Positions 53,710 to 64,000 of a stretch of 64,000 bases of DNA are shown one piece after another. How positions within the stretch are numbered: position 1 is the first letter of the stretch; each line of letters begins with the position of its first letter. Origin of the DNA: Burkholderiales bacterium (GTDB taxonomy: Bacteria; Pseudomonadota; Gammaproteobacteria; Burkholderiales; UBA11063); contig JAJFBE010000002.1 of NCBI GenBank assembly GCA_020697255.1, positions 346,812 to 410,811 of the forward strand, written 5' to 3'. The notes beneath the pieces were generated by a model. The model had not been told where the DNA came from. It did not search any database and saw only the letters and a list, made by a program, of their open reading frames with translations. Both the position numbers and the translations under genes were made by a program.

Positions 53710-54753
53710 ATGGATAATGAAAAATCTAAAGCGCTCCAGGCAGCACTCTCACAAATAGAGAAGCAGTTTGGTAAAGGTTCAATTATGCGCATGAACGAAA
53801 CCCAGGTACAAAATGATATTCAGACAATCTCAACCGGTTCACTTAGCATCGACCTGGCATTAGGTATTGGCGGCTTGCCACGTGGACGCGTTGTTGAAAT
53901 TTTTGGTCCGGAATCAAGCGGTAAAACTACGCTATGTTTATCCGTTGTAGCCCAAGCCCAAAAACTTGGTGGGACTTGTGCTTATATTGATGCCGAAAAT
54001 GCATTGGATGTAGTTTATGCCCGTAAGCTTGGGGTTAAAATTGATGACTTGCTTATCTCTCAACCGGATACCGGAGAGCAAGCGCTGGAAATTGCCGATA
54101 TGCTAGTGCGTAGCGGCGGAATTGATGTAATCGTAGTTGACTCTGTTGCGGCCTTAACACCAAAAGCTGAATTAGAAGGCGATATGGGTGATAGCCACAT
54201 GGGTCTGCAAGCCAGACTTATGTCTCAAGCACTAAGAAAACTAACAGCAAACATTAAACGTACCAATACTTTGGTAATCTTTATCAATCAAATCCGGATG
54301 AAAATTGGTGTTATGTTTGGTTCACCAGAAACTACAACTGGTGGCAATGCATTAAAATTCTATTCTTCAGTACGCCTGGATATCCGCCGTACCGGTCAAA
54401 TTAAAAAAGGTGAAGATATAATTGGAAATGAAACACGGGTCAAAGTAGTAAAAAATAAAGTAGCCCCTCCGTTTAAACAAGCAGATTTTGAGATACTCTA
54501 TGGCGAAGGTATTTCGCGTAATGGTGAGCTGATCGAGCTTGGCGTATTAAATAACTTGGTTGAAAAATCTGGATCGTGGTATAGTTACAATGGCCAAAAA
54601 ATTGGCCAAGGTAAAGAAAATGCCAAGGATTATTTAAAAGATAATCCTCAGGTTGCTAATGAAATTGAAGCTAAAATCAGAAGTATCTGTGCAGTTGCCG
54701 CCAGCGATGGCGCCCTTAGTGTTGATGATGACAAAGATGATAGCAACGAATAA
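53710..54753 (+). CDS. recA: Recombinase RecA
   Basis: The ATG at 53710 gives 347 residues beginning [20 protein letters not shown]; an upstream start would overlap pcm and add 14 residues. The Walker [11 protein letters not shown], the [11 protein letters not shown]alker [11 protein letters not shown] and [12 protein letters not shown] are all canonical. The acidic C-terminal tail (DDDKDDSNE) is kept. It drives homologous recombination and SOS induction. AAAGAAG lies upstream. A strong terminator follows before recX. Confidence 0.98.
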   Translation: MDNEKSKALQAALSQIEKQFGKGSIMRMNETQVQNDIQTISTGSLSIDLALGIGGLPRGRVVEIFGPESSGKTTLCLSVVAQAQKLGGTCAYIDAENALDVVYARKLGVKIDDLLISQPDTGEQALEIADMLVRSGGIDVIVVDSVAALTPKAELEGDMGDSHMGLQARLMSQALRKLTANIKRTNTLVIFINQIRMKIGVMFGSPETTTGGNALKFYSSVRLDIRRTGQIKKGEDIIGNETRVKVVKNKVAPPFKQADFEILYGEGISRNGELIELGVLNNLVEKSGSWYSYNGQKIGQGKENAKDYLKDNPQVANEIEAKIRSICAVAASDGALSVDDDKDDSNE

Positions 54754-54770
54754 CTTGCATAGCTTTAATT

Positions 54771-54800
54771 AAAACGCAGTTACTTCTAACTGCGTTTTTT
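54771..54800 (+). terminator. Intrinsic terminator between recA and recX
   Basis: aaaacgcagtta-cttc-taactgcgtttt is a 12-bp perfect stem followed by further T, a strong intrinsic terminator. It ends 7 bp before the recX ATG, so recX is expressed mainly by read-through or from a weak separate start. This limits RecX relative to RecA. Confidence 0.92.
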
Positions 54801-54806
54801 ATAAAT

Positions 54807-55250
54807 ATGAAAAAACAACAAATTAATCTAAAAAATAAGGCACTGGATTTTTTGTCCAGACGTGATTATGGGTATCATGAACTATATGTTAAATTACAAA
54901 AATATAGTGAAGATCTGGATGAGATTAAACAGGTGTTGGATGATTTAAAGCACAAAAATTTTTTATCGGAAGAGCGCTTTATAAGTAACTACTTACGGAG
55001 TAAACAAAGTAAGTATGGACTTAAAAAAATTCGTTATGATTTATTGCAAAAAAATGTTGATGCCAACATTCTAGAAGAGGTTTTGGCAAACAACCATACA
55101 TCTGACGAGTACGAGGTTGCTTATAATATTTGGCAGCGTAAATTTGGCATGCCTGCCACTGAAAATAAAGAACGTCTGAAACAAATCCGCTTTTTGCAAA
55201 GCAGAGGGTTTAGCCCTGATGTAATTACTAAAATCATTAAGCATAAATAA
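54807..55250 (+). CDS. recX: Regulatory protein RecX
   Basis: The 147-residue protein has three RecX-like helical repeats: ALDFLSRRDYGYHELYVKL, then EERFISNYLRSKQSKYGLKK and RFLQSRGFSPDVITKIIK. It binds RecA filaments and limits their growth. No Shine-Dalgarno is seen because the ATG is 7 bp after the terminator stem. The gene is in the standard position after recA. Confidence 0.9.
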   Translation: MKKQQINLKNKALDFLSRRDYGYHELYVKLQKYSEDLDEIKQVLDDLKHKNFLSEERFISNYLRSKQSKYGLKKIRYDLLQKNVDANILEEVLANNHTSDEYEVAYNIWQRKFGMPATENKERLKQIRFLQSRGFSPDVITKIIKHK

Positions 55251-55272
55251 AGACTACTACGCAACCATATGC

Positions 55273-55641
55273 TTAAGGTGTAGTTAAAAAGTCAAATACC
55301 ATCGCCCCATTTGTTTTTTTTGTTTCATCAACTGACAAAAATGGCCCAACAAATTGTTTAAATTCATCATGTACCATATCAAACGGAGAAGCGAATTCTT
55401 CACCTAAATAATAATTAAAATCATCCTGGTTTTTAAAAGTAGCAATGAAGCTATGCTCAAATCCACCAGTTAACTTTTCCTGACTTTTTGTACAGTCTCC
55501 GCCAATTAAAGAGACAATATAGCTTTTGCCATCTTTTTTGCACTCTTCTTTTAACGCTAAAAACCTATTCATTATTTCCTTTTTTTGCTCAGGTGTAACA
55601 GAAGGTTTATATCTAAATACTACGATGTGTTTTATTTCCAT
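55273..55641 (-). CDS. Dabb-domain stress-responsive protein
   Basis: The 122-residue protein begins IKHIVVFRYKPSVTPEQKKE and has a central FKNQDDFNYYLGEE and a HDEFKQFVGPFL end, typical of the stress-responsive alpha/beta barrel (Dabb) dimer fold. No active site is known for most members, so function is open. It is 9 bp after leuS in the same direction, so it may be co-transcribed with it. Confidence 0.85.
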   Translation of the reverse strand: MEIKHIVVFRYKPSVTPEQKKEIMNRFLALKEECKKDGKSYIVSLIGGDCTKSQEKLTGGFEHSFIATFKNQDDFNYYLGEEFASPFDMVHDEFKQFVGPFLSVDETKKTNGAMVFDFLTTP

Positions 55642-55650
55642 TTCTATACC

Positions 55651-58272
<2,622 letters not shown>

Positions 58273-58462
58273 TTAACATATTATCTGTAACATCAACCAC
58301 ACGATCAATCCTAACACTCTCTCATCCGGATAATAATCAATACAGGTACCTATAAATTAGTTATATTATTGGTTATGAAATTTAATTAAAATACAAATTT
58401 CGTCCTATATCGGATAAAATAAGGTTTAAACAAATCTGGTTATCTACCTAAGAGGAACTTTT

Positions 58463-59317
58463 ATGTTAAAAACCAATAGCCTGACCCCATATGAGCTTGG
58501 AATTATCCAGGATAAAGATACAGAACATCCCGGAACTGGGCGCTATACCGATTATGAAGACAGCGGTACTTATTTATGCCGTAATTGCGGTCTGGCCCTA
58601 TTTAGATCCCAACGTAAATTTCATTCCGGCTGCGGGTGGCCTAGTTTTGATAATGAAATTACTGGCAATATTAAACGAGAGCCGGATCAAGATGGCAAAC
58701 GGACTGAAATTTTATGTAATAGATGTAATGCGCACTTGGGACACGTATTTAATGGTGAAGGATATACCCCACTTAATACGCGCCACTGCGTAAACTCGGC
58801 TAGTCTTGACTTTGTAGCAGATGAAACTGTAACTGACACAGAAGAAGCAATACTTGCTGCAGGCTGCTTCTGGGGTATACAATATTATTTAGATAAATTA
58901 GACGGTGTCTTAAAAACCGAAGTAGGTTATAGTGGAGGAAGCAAATTAAATCCGACTTATAAAGAAGTATGTACTGGCAATACAGGGCATCTGGAAGTTC
59001 TTCGGGTACTTTATGATCCGCAAAAGATTACATACGCCGATATACTTAAATATTTTTTTGAAATACATGATTTTACCCAGACTAATGGCCAGGGCCCGGA
59101 TTTGGGGGAACAATATTTAAGCGCCATATTTTATTTTAATGAAGAGCAACAGCAAATTGCCCGCAACATTATTGAAATATTATCTAGTAAATGCTATAGT
59201 GTTGCAACGCTTCTTCGCGAGGTAAGCATCTTTTGGCCTGCCGAAGATTATCATCAAAACTATTACGCAAAAAATGGAAAAACACCATATTGTCATACTA
59301 AACGCAAAATTTTTTAA
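58463..59317 (+). CDS. msrBA: Fused methionine sulfoxide reductase MsrB-MsrA
   Basis: The 284-residue protein joins an N-terminal MsrB domain (residues 1-125: CRNCGLAL and CNRCNAHLGH zinc pairs, CGWPSF, and the catalytic Cys in RHCVNSASLDFV) to a C-terminal MsrA domain (from 130: AAGCFWGIQ with the catalytic Cys, GYSGGS and the later GQGPDLGEQYLSAIF). It repairs both R- and S-methionine sulfoxide. There is no signal peptide, so it is cytosolic. Order B then A is less common than A then B. AGAGGAAC precedes the ATG. Confidence 0.95.
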   Translation: MLKTNSLTPYELGIIQDKDTEHPGTGRYTDYEDSGTYLCRNCGLALFRSQRKFHSGCGWPSFDNEITGNIKREPDQDGKRTEILCNRCNAHLGHVFNGEGYTPLNTRHCVNSASLDFVADETVTDTEEAILAAGCFWGIQYYLDKLDGVLKTEVGYSGGSKLNPTYKEVCTGNTGHLEVLRVLYDPQKITYADILKYFFEIHDFTQTNGQGPDLGEQYLSAIFYFNEEQQQIARNIIEILSSKCYSVATLLREVSIFWPAEDYHQNYYAKNGKTPYCHTKRKIF

Positions 59318-59347
59318 TAACTGACACCGCCGTATTGTAAATTAAAT

Positions 59348-59377
59348 TTGACAAAGCCAGATTTGTTGTTATATAAT
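59348..59377 (+). promoter_or_regulatory. Sigma70-type promoter of the Cys-rich secreted peptide
   Basis: A perfect -35 TTGACA (59348-59353) and a perfect -10 TATAAT (59372-59377) are 18 bp apart, 23 bp before the ATG at 59400. It is the best housekeeping promoter seen in the window, so the downstream small gene may be strongly expressed. Confidence 0.8.
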
Positions 59378-59399
59378 TAATAATAAATTGGAGCAAAAA

Positions 59400-59729
59400 A
59401 TGAAAAGATATAACTCTTTAAATAAATTATTAATTGCAGTTTGCATTTCTATATTATTTGCAAGCTTTACCTCTGCATACGCCTCCTGCAGCTCGCCAGA
59501 TTTAAGATGTAGCTGCTCAAATTTAGGAGGGGCTCAGAGCAATTTGAAAACCCTAGATGGCTGGGGTGTGTCCGTCGCCGACCGAGGTGAATGCGCAAAA
59601 ATATGCGGTGGGTCCTGGAATTGGCTTTTTCCAAAACCATACTATTTAGCTTGTTGTAGCCCTGAAATAGATGGAGGAGGAGATCCTACCGGTAATTATG
59701 AATGTAGCAGCTGGAGTGGAGACAAATAA
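59400..59729 (+). CDS. Small Cys-rich secreted protein
   Basis: The ATG at 59400, 6 nt after GGAG, gives 109 residues with a signal peptide ending near AYAS. The mature part holds eight Cys (30, 37, 39, 65, 69, 85, 86, 102), enough for four disulfide bonds, with motifs RCSCSNLGG, GECAKICGGSW and LACCSPE. It has a strong promoter. No family is recognised. DsbA in the same window would be a suitable folding partner. It is between msrBA and the convergent malQ. Confidence 0.65.
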   Translation: MKRYNSLNKLLIAVCISILFASFTSAYASCSSPDLRCSCSNLGGAQSNLKTLDGWGVSVADRGECAKICGGSWNWLFPKPYYLACCSPEIDGGGDPTGNYECSSWSGDK

Positions 59730-59758
59730 TATTTTTCACAAAATTAGGATAAGTTAGT

Positions 59759-61243
59759 TTAATTAACCCTTTTAGATTTTTTTATTGCCTGAGCTATAAA
59801 TTGCGCTTCAGCCTTAAGCGCAATATAATCTGCTAAGCGCCACTCCCAGTTGGGCGATCCTATTTTACCCGGTATATTGATTCTAGCACAGGCATCAAAC
59901 CCTAATATATCCTGGATCGGGAAAATAACATATTTGGCCTTACAATTTAGAATGTATGAGATAATTTTCCGTCTTAAATCACGGGAAATTGAATTAGGCC
60001 CCTTATTTGCAATTTTGAACCGACTCCTTAACTGACGCTTATTTTTGGGTGATAATGTACTATACCAATCCAGCAAGGTCGTATTATCATGTGTGCCGGT
60101 ATAAATTACCATATTCTTGTTATTTTCAAATTCTTTATTGCTTTTATATAAATCAAAATGAAACTGGAACACTTTCATTCCCGGAAGTTTATATTTATCC
60201 CTTAACGTATATACTTCAGGACGTAAATCGCCCAAATCTTCAGCAACAACTTTAATCTCAGGTAATTTTTGATAGATTGTTTTAAATAACATATCTCCTG
60301 GTGCTATAACCCATTCACCATCTATTGCTGTTTTACAACTAGCAGGTATCTTCCAATAGGTATCAAAGGCCCGGAAGTGATCAATGCGTAAGATATCAAA
60401 TAGCCTGGCATTGCCACTTAAACGCTCTATCCAAAATTTAAAATTAGTCGCTTTTAATTTATCCCAATCGTATAAAGGATTGCCCCAGCGTTGACCGTCT
60501 GCTGAAAAAAAATCCGGCGGTACACCGGCAACATTAGTTGGATTACCAGTTTTATCTAGAAGAAACAGATCCTGATTAGCCCAAACATCGGCAGAATCTA
60601 AACCCAGGTAAATAGGAATATCACCCATAATTTCAATGCCACGCTCATTGGCATACTTTTTTAGCTCCAACCATTGCCAATAAAAAATAAACTGGATAAA
60701 CTTCTCATATTCAGTTTGCTCTATATATTCCTTTAAGTTAACCTGCTTATTCTTAAGCCAATTTTTATATTTCTCCGGCCATTCCGTCCATATCTTTGAA
60801 CCATTTATTTTTTTAAAGGTTTGATATATAGCATAGGTATCGACCCATTGATTTTGTTTAATAAATTTTTGATACTGATCCCGCAGTTGGGGAGATTGTT
60901 TAAACTTTTTAAATGCAGATAAAAGTAATGGCCGTTTATTTTTGCGAACTTTTATATACTCGACTAACTTATATTTAGCATTAAATGGTTTTATGTCATG
61001 TCGATCTAGTAAGCCGGCTGCTACTAAACGATCTGGGCTAATATATATCTCATCACCGGCAAAAGATGAATATGCCTGATAAGGGGAATTACCAAAACCT
61101 AACGGATTAAGCGGCAAAACCTGCCAGATTTTCATACCCATGGAGGACAAAATATCGACAAATTGATATGCGCCATCTCCAAAATCGCCAATACCATAAT
61201 CAGAGGGTAGCGCCGATATTGGCATTAAACTGCCACATTTCAT
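59759..61243 (-). CDS. malQ: 4-alpha-glucanotransferase (amylomaltase)
   Basis: The 494-residue GH77 enzyme has [20 protein letters not shown] near the N-terminus, [18 protein letters not shown] with the catalytic Asp, IKVVAEDLG with the acid/base Glu and FHDNTTL-like residues (here [12 protein letters not shown]). It shifts maltodextrin units between chains. It is coupled to glgP by an ATGA overlap (4 nt), so both serve maltodextrin or glycogen breakdown. No glgA/B/C genes are in the window. Confidence 0.95.
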   Translation of the reverse strand: MKCGSLMPISALPSDYGIGDFGDGAYQFVDILSSMGMKIWQVLPLNPLGFGNSPYQAYSSFAGDEIYISPDRLVAAGLLDRHDIKPFNAKYKLVEYIKVRKNKRPLLLSAFKKFKQSPQLRDQYQKFIKQNQWVDTYAIYQTFKKINGSKIWTEWPEKYKNWLKNKQVNLKEYIEQTEYEKFIQFIFYWQWLELKKYANERGIEIMGDIPIYLGLDSADVWANQDLFLLDKTGNPTNVAGVPPDFFSADGQRWGNPLYDWDKLKATNFKFWIERLSGNARLFDILRIDHFRAFDTYWKIPASCKTAIDGEWVIAPGDMLFKTIYQKLPEIKVVAEDLGDLRPEVYTLRDKYKLPGMKVFQFHFDLYKSNKEFENNKNMVIYTGTHDNTTLLDWYSTLSPKNKRQLRSRFKIANKGPNSISRDLRRKIISYILNCKAKYVIFPIQDILGFDACARINIPGKIGSPNWEWRLADYIALKAEAQFIAQAIKKSKRVN

Positions 61244-63510
61244 TTTAATTTCCAGATTTCTTTATTATACTCGGCAATAGTACGATCAGAACTGAAATAT
61301 CCGGCATGAGCAATATTTATCAAGCACTTTCTAGCCCAATCTGTTTTATTTTCATAATCGGCAAATGCCTGGTCTTTTGCCCGGATATAATCAACCAAAT
61401 CAATCAGGGACATAAACCAGTCTTTATTAATTAACTCATTAAATAATTCAGTGAGCTTTTCTTCTTGACCAAGGGCTAATAATTGTGGTGATTTAATAAA
61501 ATCTACTGCTTGTTTAATTACATTACTGTTATTATAGTAATCTAGAGGTTTATAGCCACAGGTTTGGTAGAGCTCCATAACAGTTTTGCTGTCCTTGCCA
61601 AAAATATAAATATTATCCAAGCCTACCAACTCGGCAATTTCTACATTAGCACCGTCCATAGTTCCTATAGTAAGTGCACCATTTAACATAAACTTCATAT
61701 TACCAGTGCCACTGGCTTCTTTTGAGGCCAGGGAAATTTGCTCAGAAATATCTGCCGCAGGAATCAGTTTTTCTGCAACCCCAACATTATAATTTTCTAC
61801 AAACAAAATTTTTATATATCGGCTAACTTTATCATCATTATTTATTAACTGCTGTAAACATAAAAGCAGGTGTATTATATGCTTGGCTATTTTATATGCA
61901 GGGGCTGCCTTGCCACCAAAAATAAAACTAATCGGTCGTTTTGGATAAATGCCCGATTTTATCTCCAGGTATTTATGGATAATATATAAGGCATTCATTT
62001 GCTGGCGCTTATATTCATGAATACGCTTGATTTGTACGTCAAAAATTGAATTAGCTGATAATTTAATATTATAGTTAGCTTTAGCATAATCAATAAATTG
62101 CTGTTTTTTGATTTGCTTAATTTCTTGTAATATATTTAAAACCAGTACATCATCAGAATAAGTATTTAGCGTTTTTAAAGCTAATGCATCTTGCTTAAAT
62201 TTAGGCCCGATCAGATTAGACAGATACGACGTTAATTCAGCATTACAGTGCATTAGCCAGCGCCTAAAGGTAATCCCATTGGTCTTATTATTAAACTTTG
62301 TTGGATAAATTTTATGAAATGCAGCTAACTCACTATGCTTTAAAATATCCGTATGTAGGGCGGCAACACCATTTACACTAAAACTATAATGAATATCAAG
62401 GCGCGCCATATGCACAAAATTATTAGTATCAATAATGGCTAAATCAGAAGCCGGATATTTCCTTTTAACCGCCAGATCCAAATACTTTATTATATCAACT
62501 AAGGCTGGTACCACCTTTTCCAGATACTTAAGTGGCCATTTTTCCAAAGCTTCGGCGAGTATTGTATGATTAGTGTATGCTACTGTTTTTGCTACAATCT
62601 CAGCCGCATCTTCTATCACTATACTTTTTTCTATTAGACGGCATATCAATTCAGGAATCACCAGGGTTGGATGTGTGTCGTTAATCTGGATAACCACATG
62701 CTTATGCAGATCATTAAAGCTATAATTATTTGCTTCCATTTCAGCGAATATCAGGCTAGCTGCATTACTTACCATAAAATATTGCTGAGCTATGCGTAAT
62801 AAATGACCAGCTTCATCACTATCATCCGGATATAAAAACAGCGTCAGGTTTTTATTAATTGCTGTTTTATCAAAAATAATCCCATCATGCACTATCGAAG
62901 CATCTAAACTGCCAATATCAAATAAACATAACTTATTTATATGCTGAGTATGGTAACCGGTAATATCAATTTCATAAACTACTGAATTTAGGCTAAATTT
63001 ATCAAAATCAACCTTATAACTAATATCACATTTATTTAACCAGCTGGTATCTTCAATCCACGGATTAGGTTCTTCATTTTGTAAATTATTACTAAATTTT
63101 TGTTTAAATAACCCGTAATGGTAATTAAGACTGATCCCGGTACCGGGAAGACCAAGAGTAGTCATTGAATCAAGAAAACATGCTGCAAGGCGCCCAAGAC
63201 CGCCATTGCCTAAAGATGGCTCTGGCTCTACTTCTTCTATCTCGCTTAACTCTTTACCATGGCTTGCTAATACATCACTCACGTCATCGTAAAGAGATAA
63301 GTTAATAAGATTATTACCCAATAATTTCCCAATTAGAAATTCACTTGAAATATAGTATACTTTTTTCTGGGAATGAAGTGCTGTGCGGCCTTTTATTTTA
63401 TTTTTAACATATAATAACAATGCGTAATAAATATCCTTATTACCAGCCTCTTGAATTGGCACCTGCAAATGTTCTGTTAACCATTGTTTAATATCACTCT
63501 TTACGTCCAT
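61240..63510 (-). CDS. glgP: Glycogen/maltodextrin phosphorylase
   Basis: The 756-residue GT35 enzyme has [20 protein letters not shown] and [15 protein letters not shown] in the N-terminal half and [20 protein letters not shown] in the C-terminal half, where Lys binds pyridoxal phosphate. The order is complete, but the length is about 50 residues below the usual 800-840, mainly in loops and at the C-terminus. It releases glucose-1-phosphate from alpha-1,4-glucans. It is 4-nt overlapped by malQ downstream. Confidence 0.94.
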   Translation of the reverse strand: MDVKSDIKQWLTEHLQVPIQEAGNKDIYYALLLYVKNKIKGRTALHSQKKVYYISSEFLIGKLLGNNLINLSLYDDVSDVLASHGKELSEIEEVEPEPSLGNGGLGRLAACFLDSMTTLGLPGTGISLNYHYGLFKQKFSNNLQNEEPNPWIEDTSWLNKCDISYKVDFDKFSLNSVVYEIDITGYHTQHINKLCLFDIGSLDASIVHDGIIFDKTAINKNLTLFLYPDDSDEAGHLLRIAQQYFMVSNAASLIFAEMEANNYSFNDLHKHVVIQINDTHPTLVIPELICRLIEKSIVIEDAAEIVAKTVAYTNHTILAEALEKWPLKYLEKVVPALVDIIKYLDLAVKRKYPASDLAIIDTNNFVHMARLDIHYSFSVNGVAALHTDILKHSELAAFHKIYPTKFNNKTNGITFRRWLMHCNAELTSYLSNLIGPKFKQDALALKTLNTYSDDVLVLNILQEIKQIKKQQFIDYAKANYNIKLSANSIFDVQIKRIHEYKRQQMNALYIIHKYLEIKSGIYPKRPISFIFGGKAAPAYKIAKHIIHLLLCLQQLINNDDKVSRYIKILFVENYNVGVAEKLIPAADISEQISLASKEASGTGNMKFMLNGALTIGTMDGANVEIAELVGLDNIYIFGKDSKTVMELYQTCGYKPLDYYNNSNVIKQAVDFIKSPQLLALGQEEKLTELFNELINKDWFMSLIDLVDYIRAKDQAFADYENKTDWARKCLINIAHAGYFSSDRTIAEYNKEIWKLK

Positions 63511-63671
63511 TAATTATCTTTCTTACTATCTCAATAAATAAACTCACTTACTACATAACACGATTTTATACCAAATCTAATATTTGGGTACGCTTTATAT
63601 ATAAGCAGTGCATCTATACCCTGATATTTATTATTGTTGCTCTAAGTATAAATTAGCTATTTAAAGGTGGG

Positions 63672-64000
63672 TTAATGAAGATTTAATTTTTTATAAGAAT
63701 ATGATGCTAATTTATCAAGTGATATCCCTTGTACCAAAAATGTATCTTTATTAACAACTGGCTGTAATTTATATCTAACCCCATTTAATTCAACGATATT
63801 ATCTGTAAATACCTGATAAACTTTACTATCCGGCTATCCCAATTAGCTTTACGTGCATTATGAGGGCGCTTTGATTTAACTTCTGGAGCTATCTCATAAT
63901 CCTTATATACCTTATATTGCTTTACATACTCATAATAGATTGTCTTCTTGATATTAAAAGCTTCTAAAGCAACTTTGTAGCCATGTTTAATACCAAACTC
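63672..64000 (-). pseudogene. Transposase/integrase-like remnant with internal deletion
   Basis: From the window edge a minus-strand frame encodes EFGIKHGYKVALEAFNIKKT and KSKRPHNARKANWDS, which resembles the N-terminal helix-turn-helix of IS481/rve-type transposases. At NWDS the good reading moves into another frame that continues KVYQVFTDNIVELNGVRYKL and ends KLASYSYKKLNLH before TAA at 63672-63674. The catalytic core is missing, so an internal deletion with a frameshift has joined the two ends. The gene continues beyond the window. Confidence 0.55.

Overview
The window is a gene-dense, AT-rich piece of a Gram-negative chromosome. Outer-membrane lipoproteins, a SecB chaperone, an LptM-like lipoprotein, a beta-barrel protein, UbiK and a ComM/YifB protein point to a proteobacterium. 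The gene content looks most like a low-GC betaproteobacterium of the Neisseriales type, but that is an inference from gene families and no rRNA is present to confirm it. No tRNA, rRNA or CRISPR array was recognised.

Layout. 1-1.0 kb: gpsA (cut by the window edge) and secB. 1.1-10.6 kb is an accessory stretch. It holds a lipoprotein, a tandemly duplicated, probably structured RNA element, a class A beta-lactamase between two MerR/TipAS-type regulators, a secreted M13 metallopeptidase, a broken tyrosine recombinase, a cupin and a small secreted protein. 10.6-18.1 kb is the cell-shape cluster mreB-mreC-mreD-mrdA-rodA, with tkt upstream. 18.3-25.3 kb carries a duplicated-domain secreted protein, alr, gltX, an acyl-CoA synthetase and uvrD. 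25.4-30.3 kb carries an MFS transporter, two membrane glycosyltransferases and rpmE.

30.4-34.1 kb is a second accessory patch: an AAA-type ATPase with iteron-like repeats at its start and a direct repeat on both sides, an IS982-like transposase remnant, a duplicated fragment of the murJ 3' end, and a coupled lipoprotein plus papain-like protease pair. 34.1-39.1 kb holds murJ, a CLC channel, a patatin and SppA. 39.3-48.5 kb holds an outer-membrane barrel protein, nagA, an AlbA_2/Schlafen-type protein, hemL, a ferredoxin reductase, an LptM-like protein, lpdA, nadK and recN. 49.1-58.2 kb holds a YiiX-like hydrolase, ubiK, comM, a SPOR protein, dsbA, pcm, recA, recX, a Dabb protein and leuS. 58.4-63.5 kb holds an MsrB-MsrA fusion, a Cys-rich secreted peptide, malQ and glgP. 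A transposase-like remnant with an internal deletion closes the window.

Functionally, most of the window is core: envelope growth (mre/rod, murJ, alr), repair (uvrD, recN, recA/recX), translation (gltX, leuS, rpmE) and central metabolism (tkt, lpdA, nadK, hemL, malQ/glgP). The most unusual items are the tandem RNA element at 2.3-2.7 kb, whose two copies differ by changes that keep pairing on the + strand; the beta-lactamase locus with two mercury-resistance-style 19-bp-spacer promoters and a Thr in place of the SDN serine; the glycosyltransferase that lacks any ATG, GTG or TTG at its real N-terminus; and the repeat-flanked ATPase beside a murJ scar.
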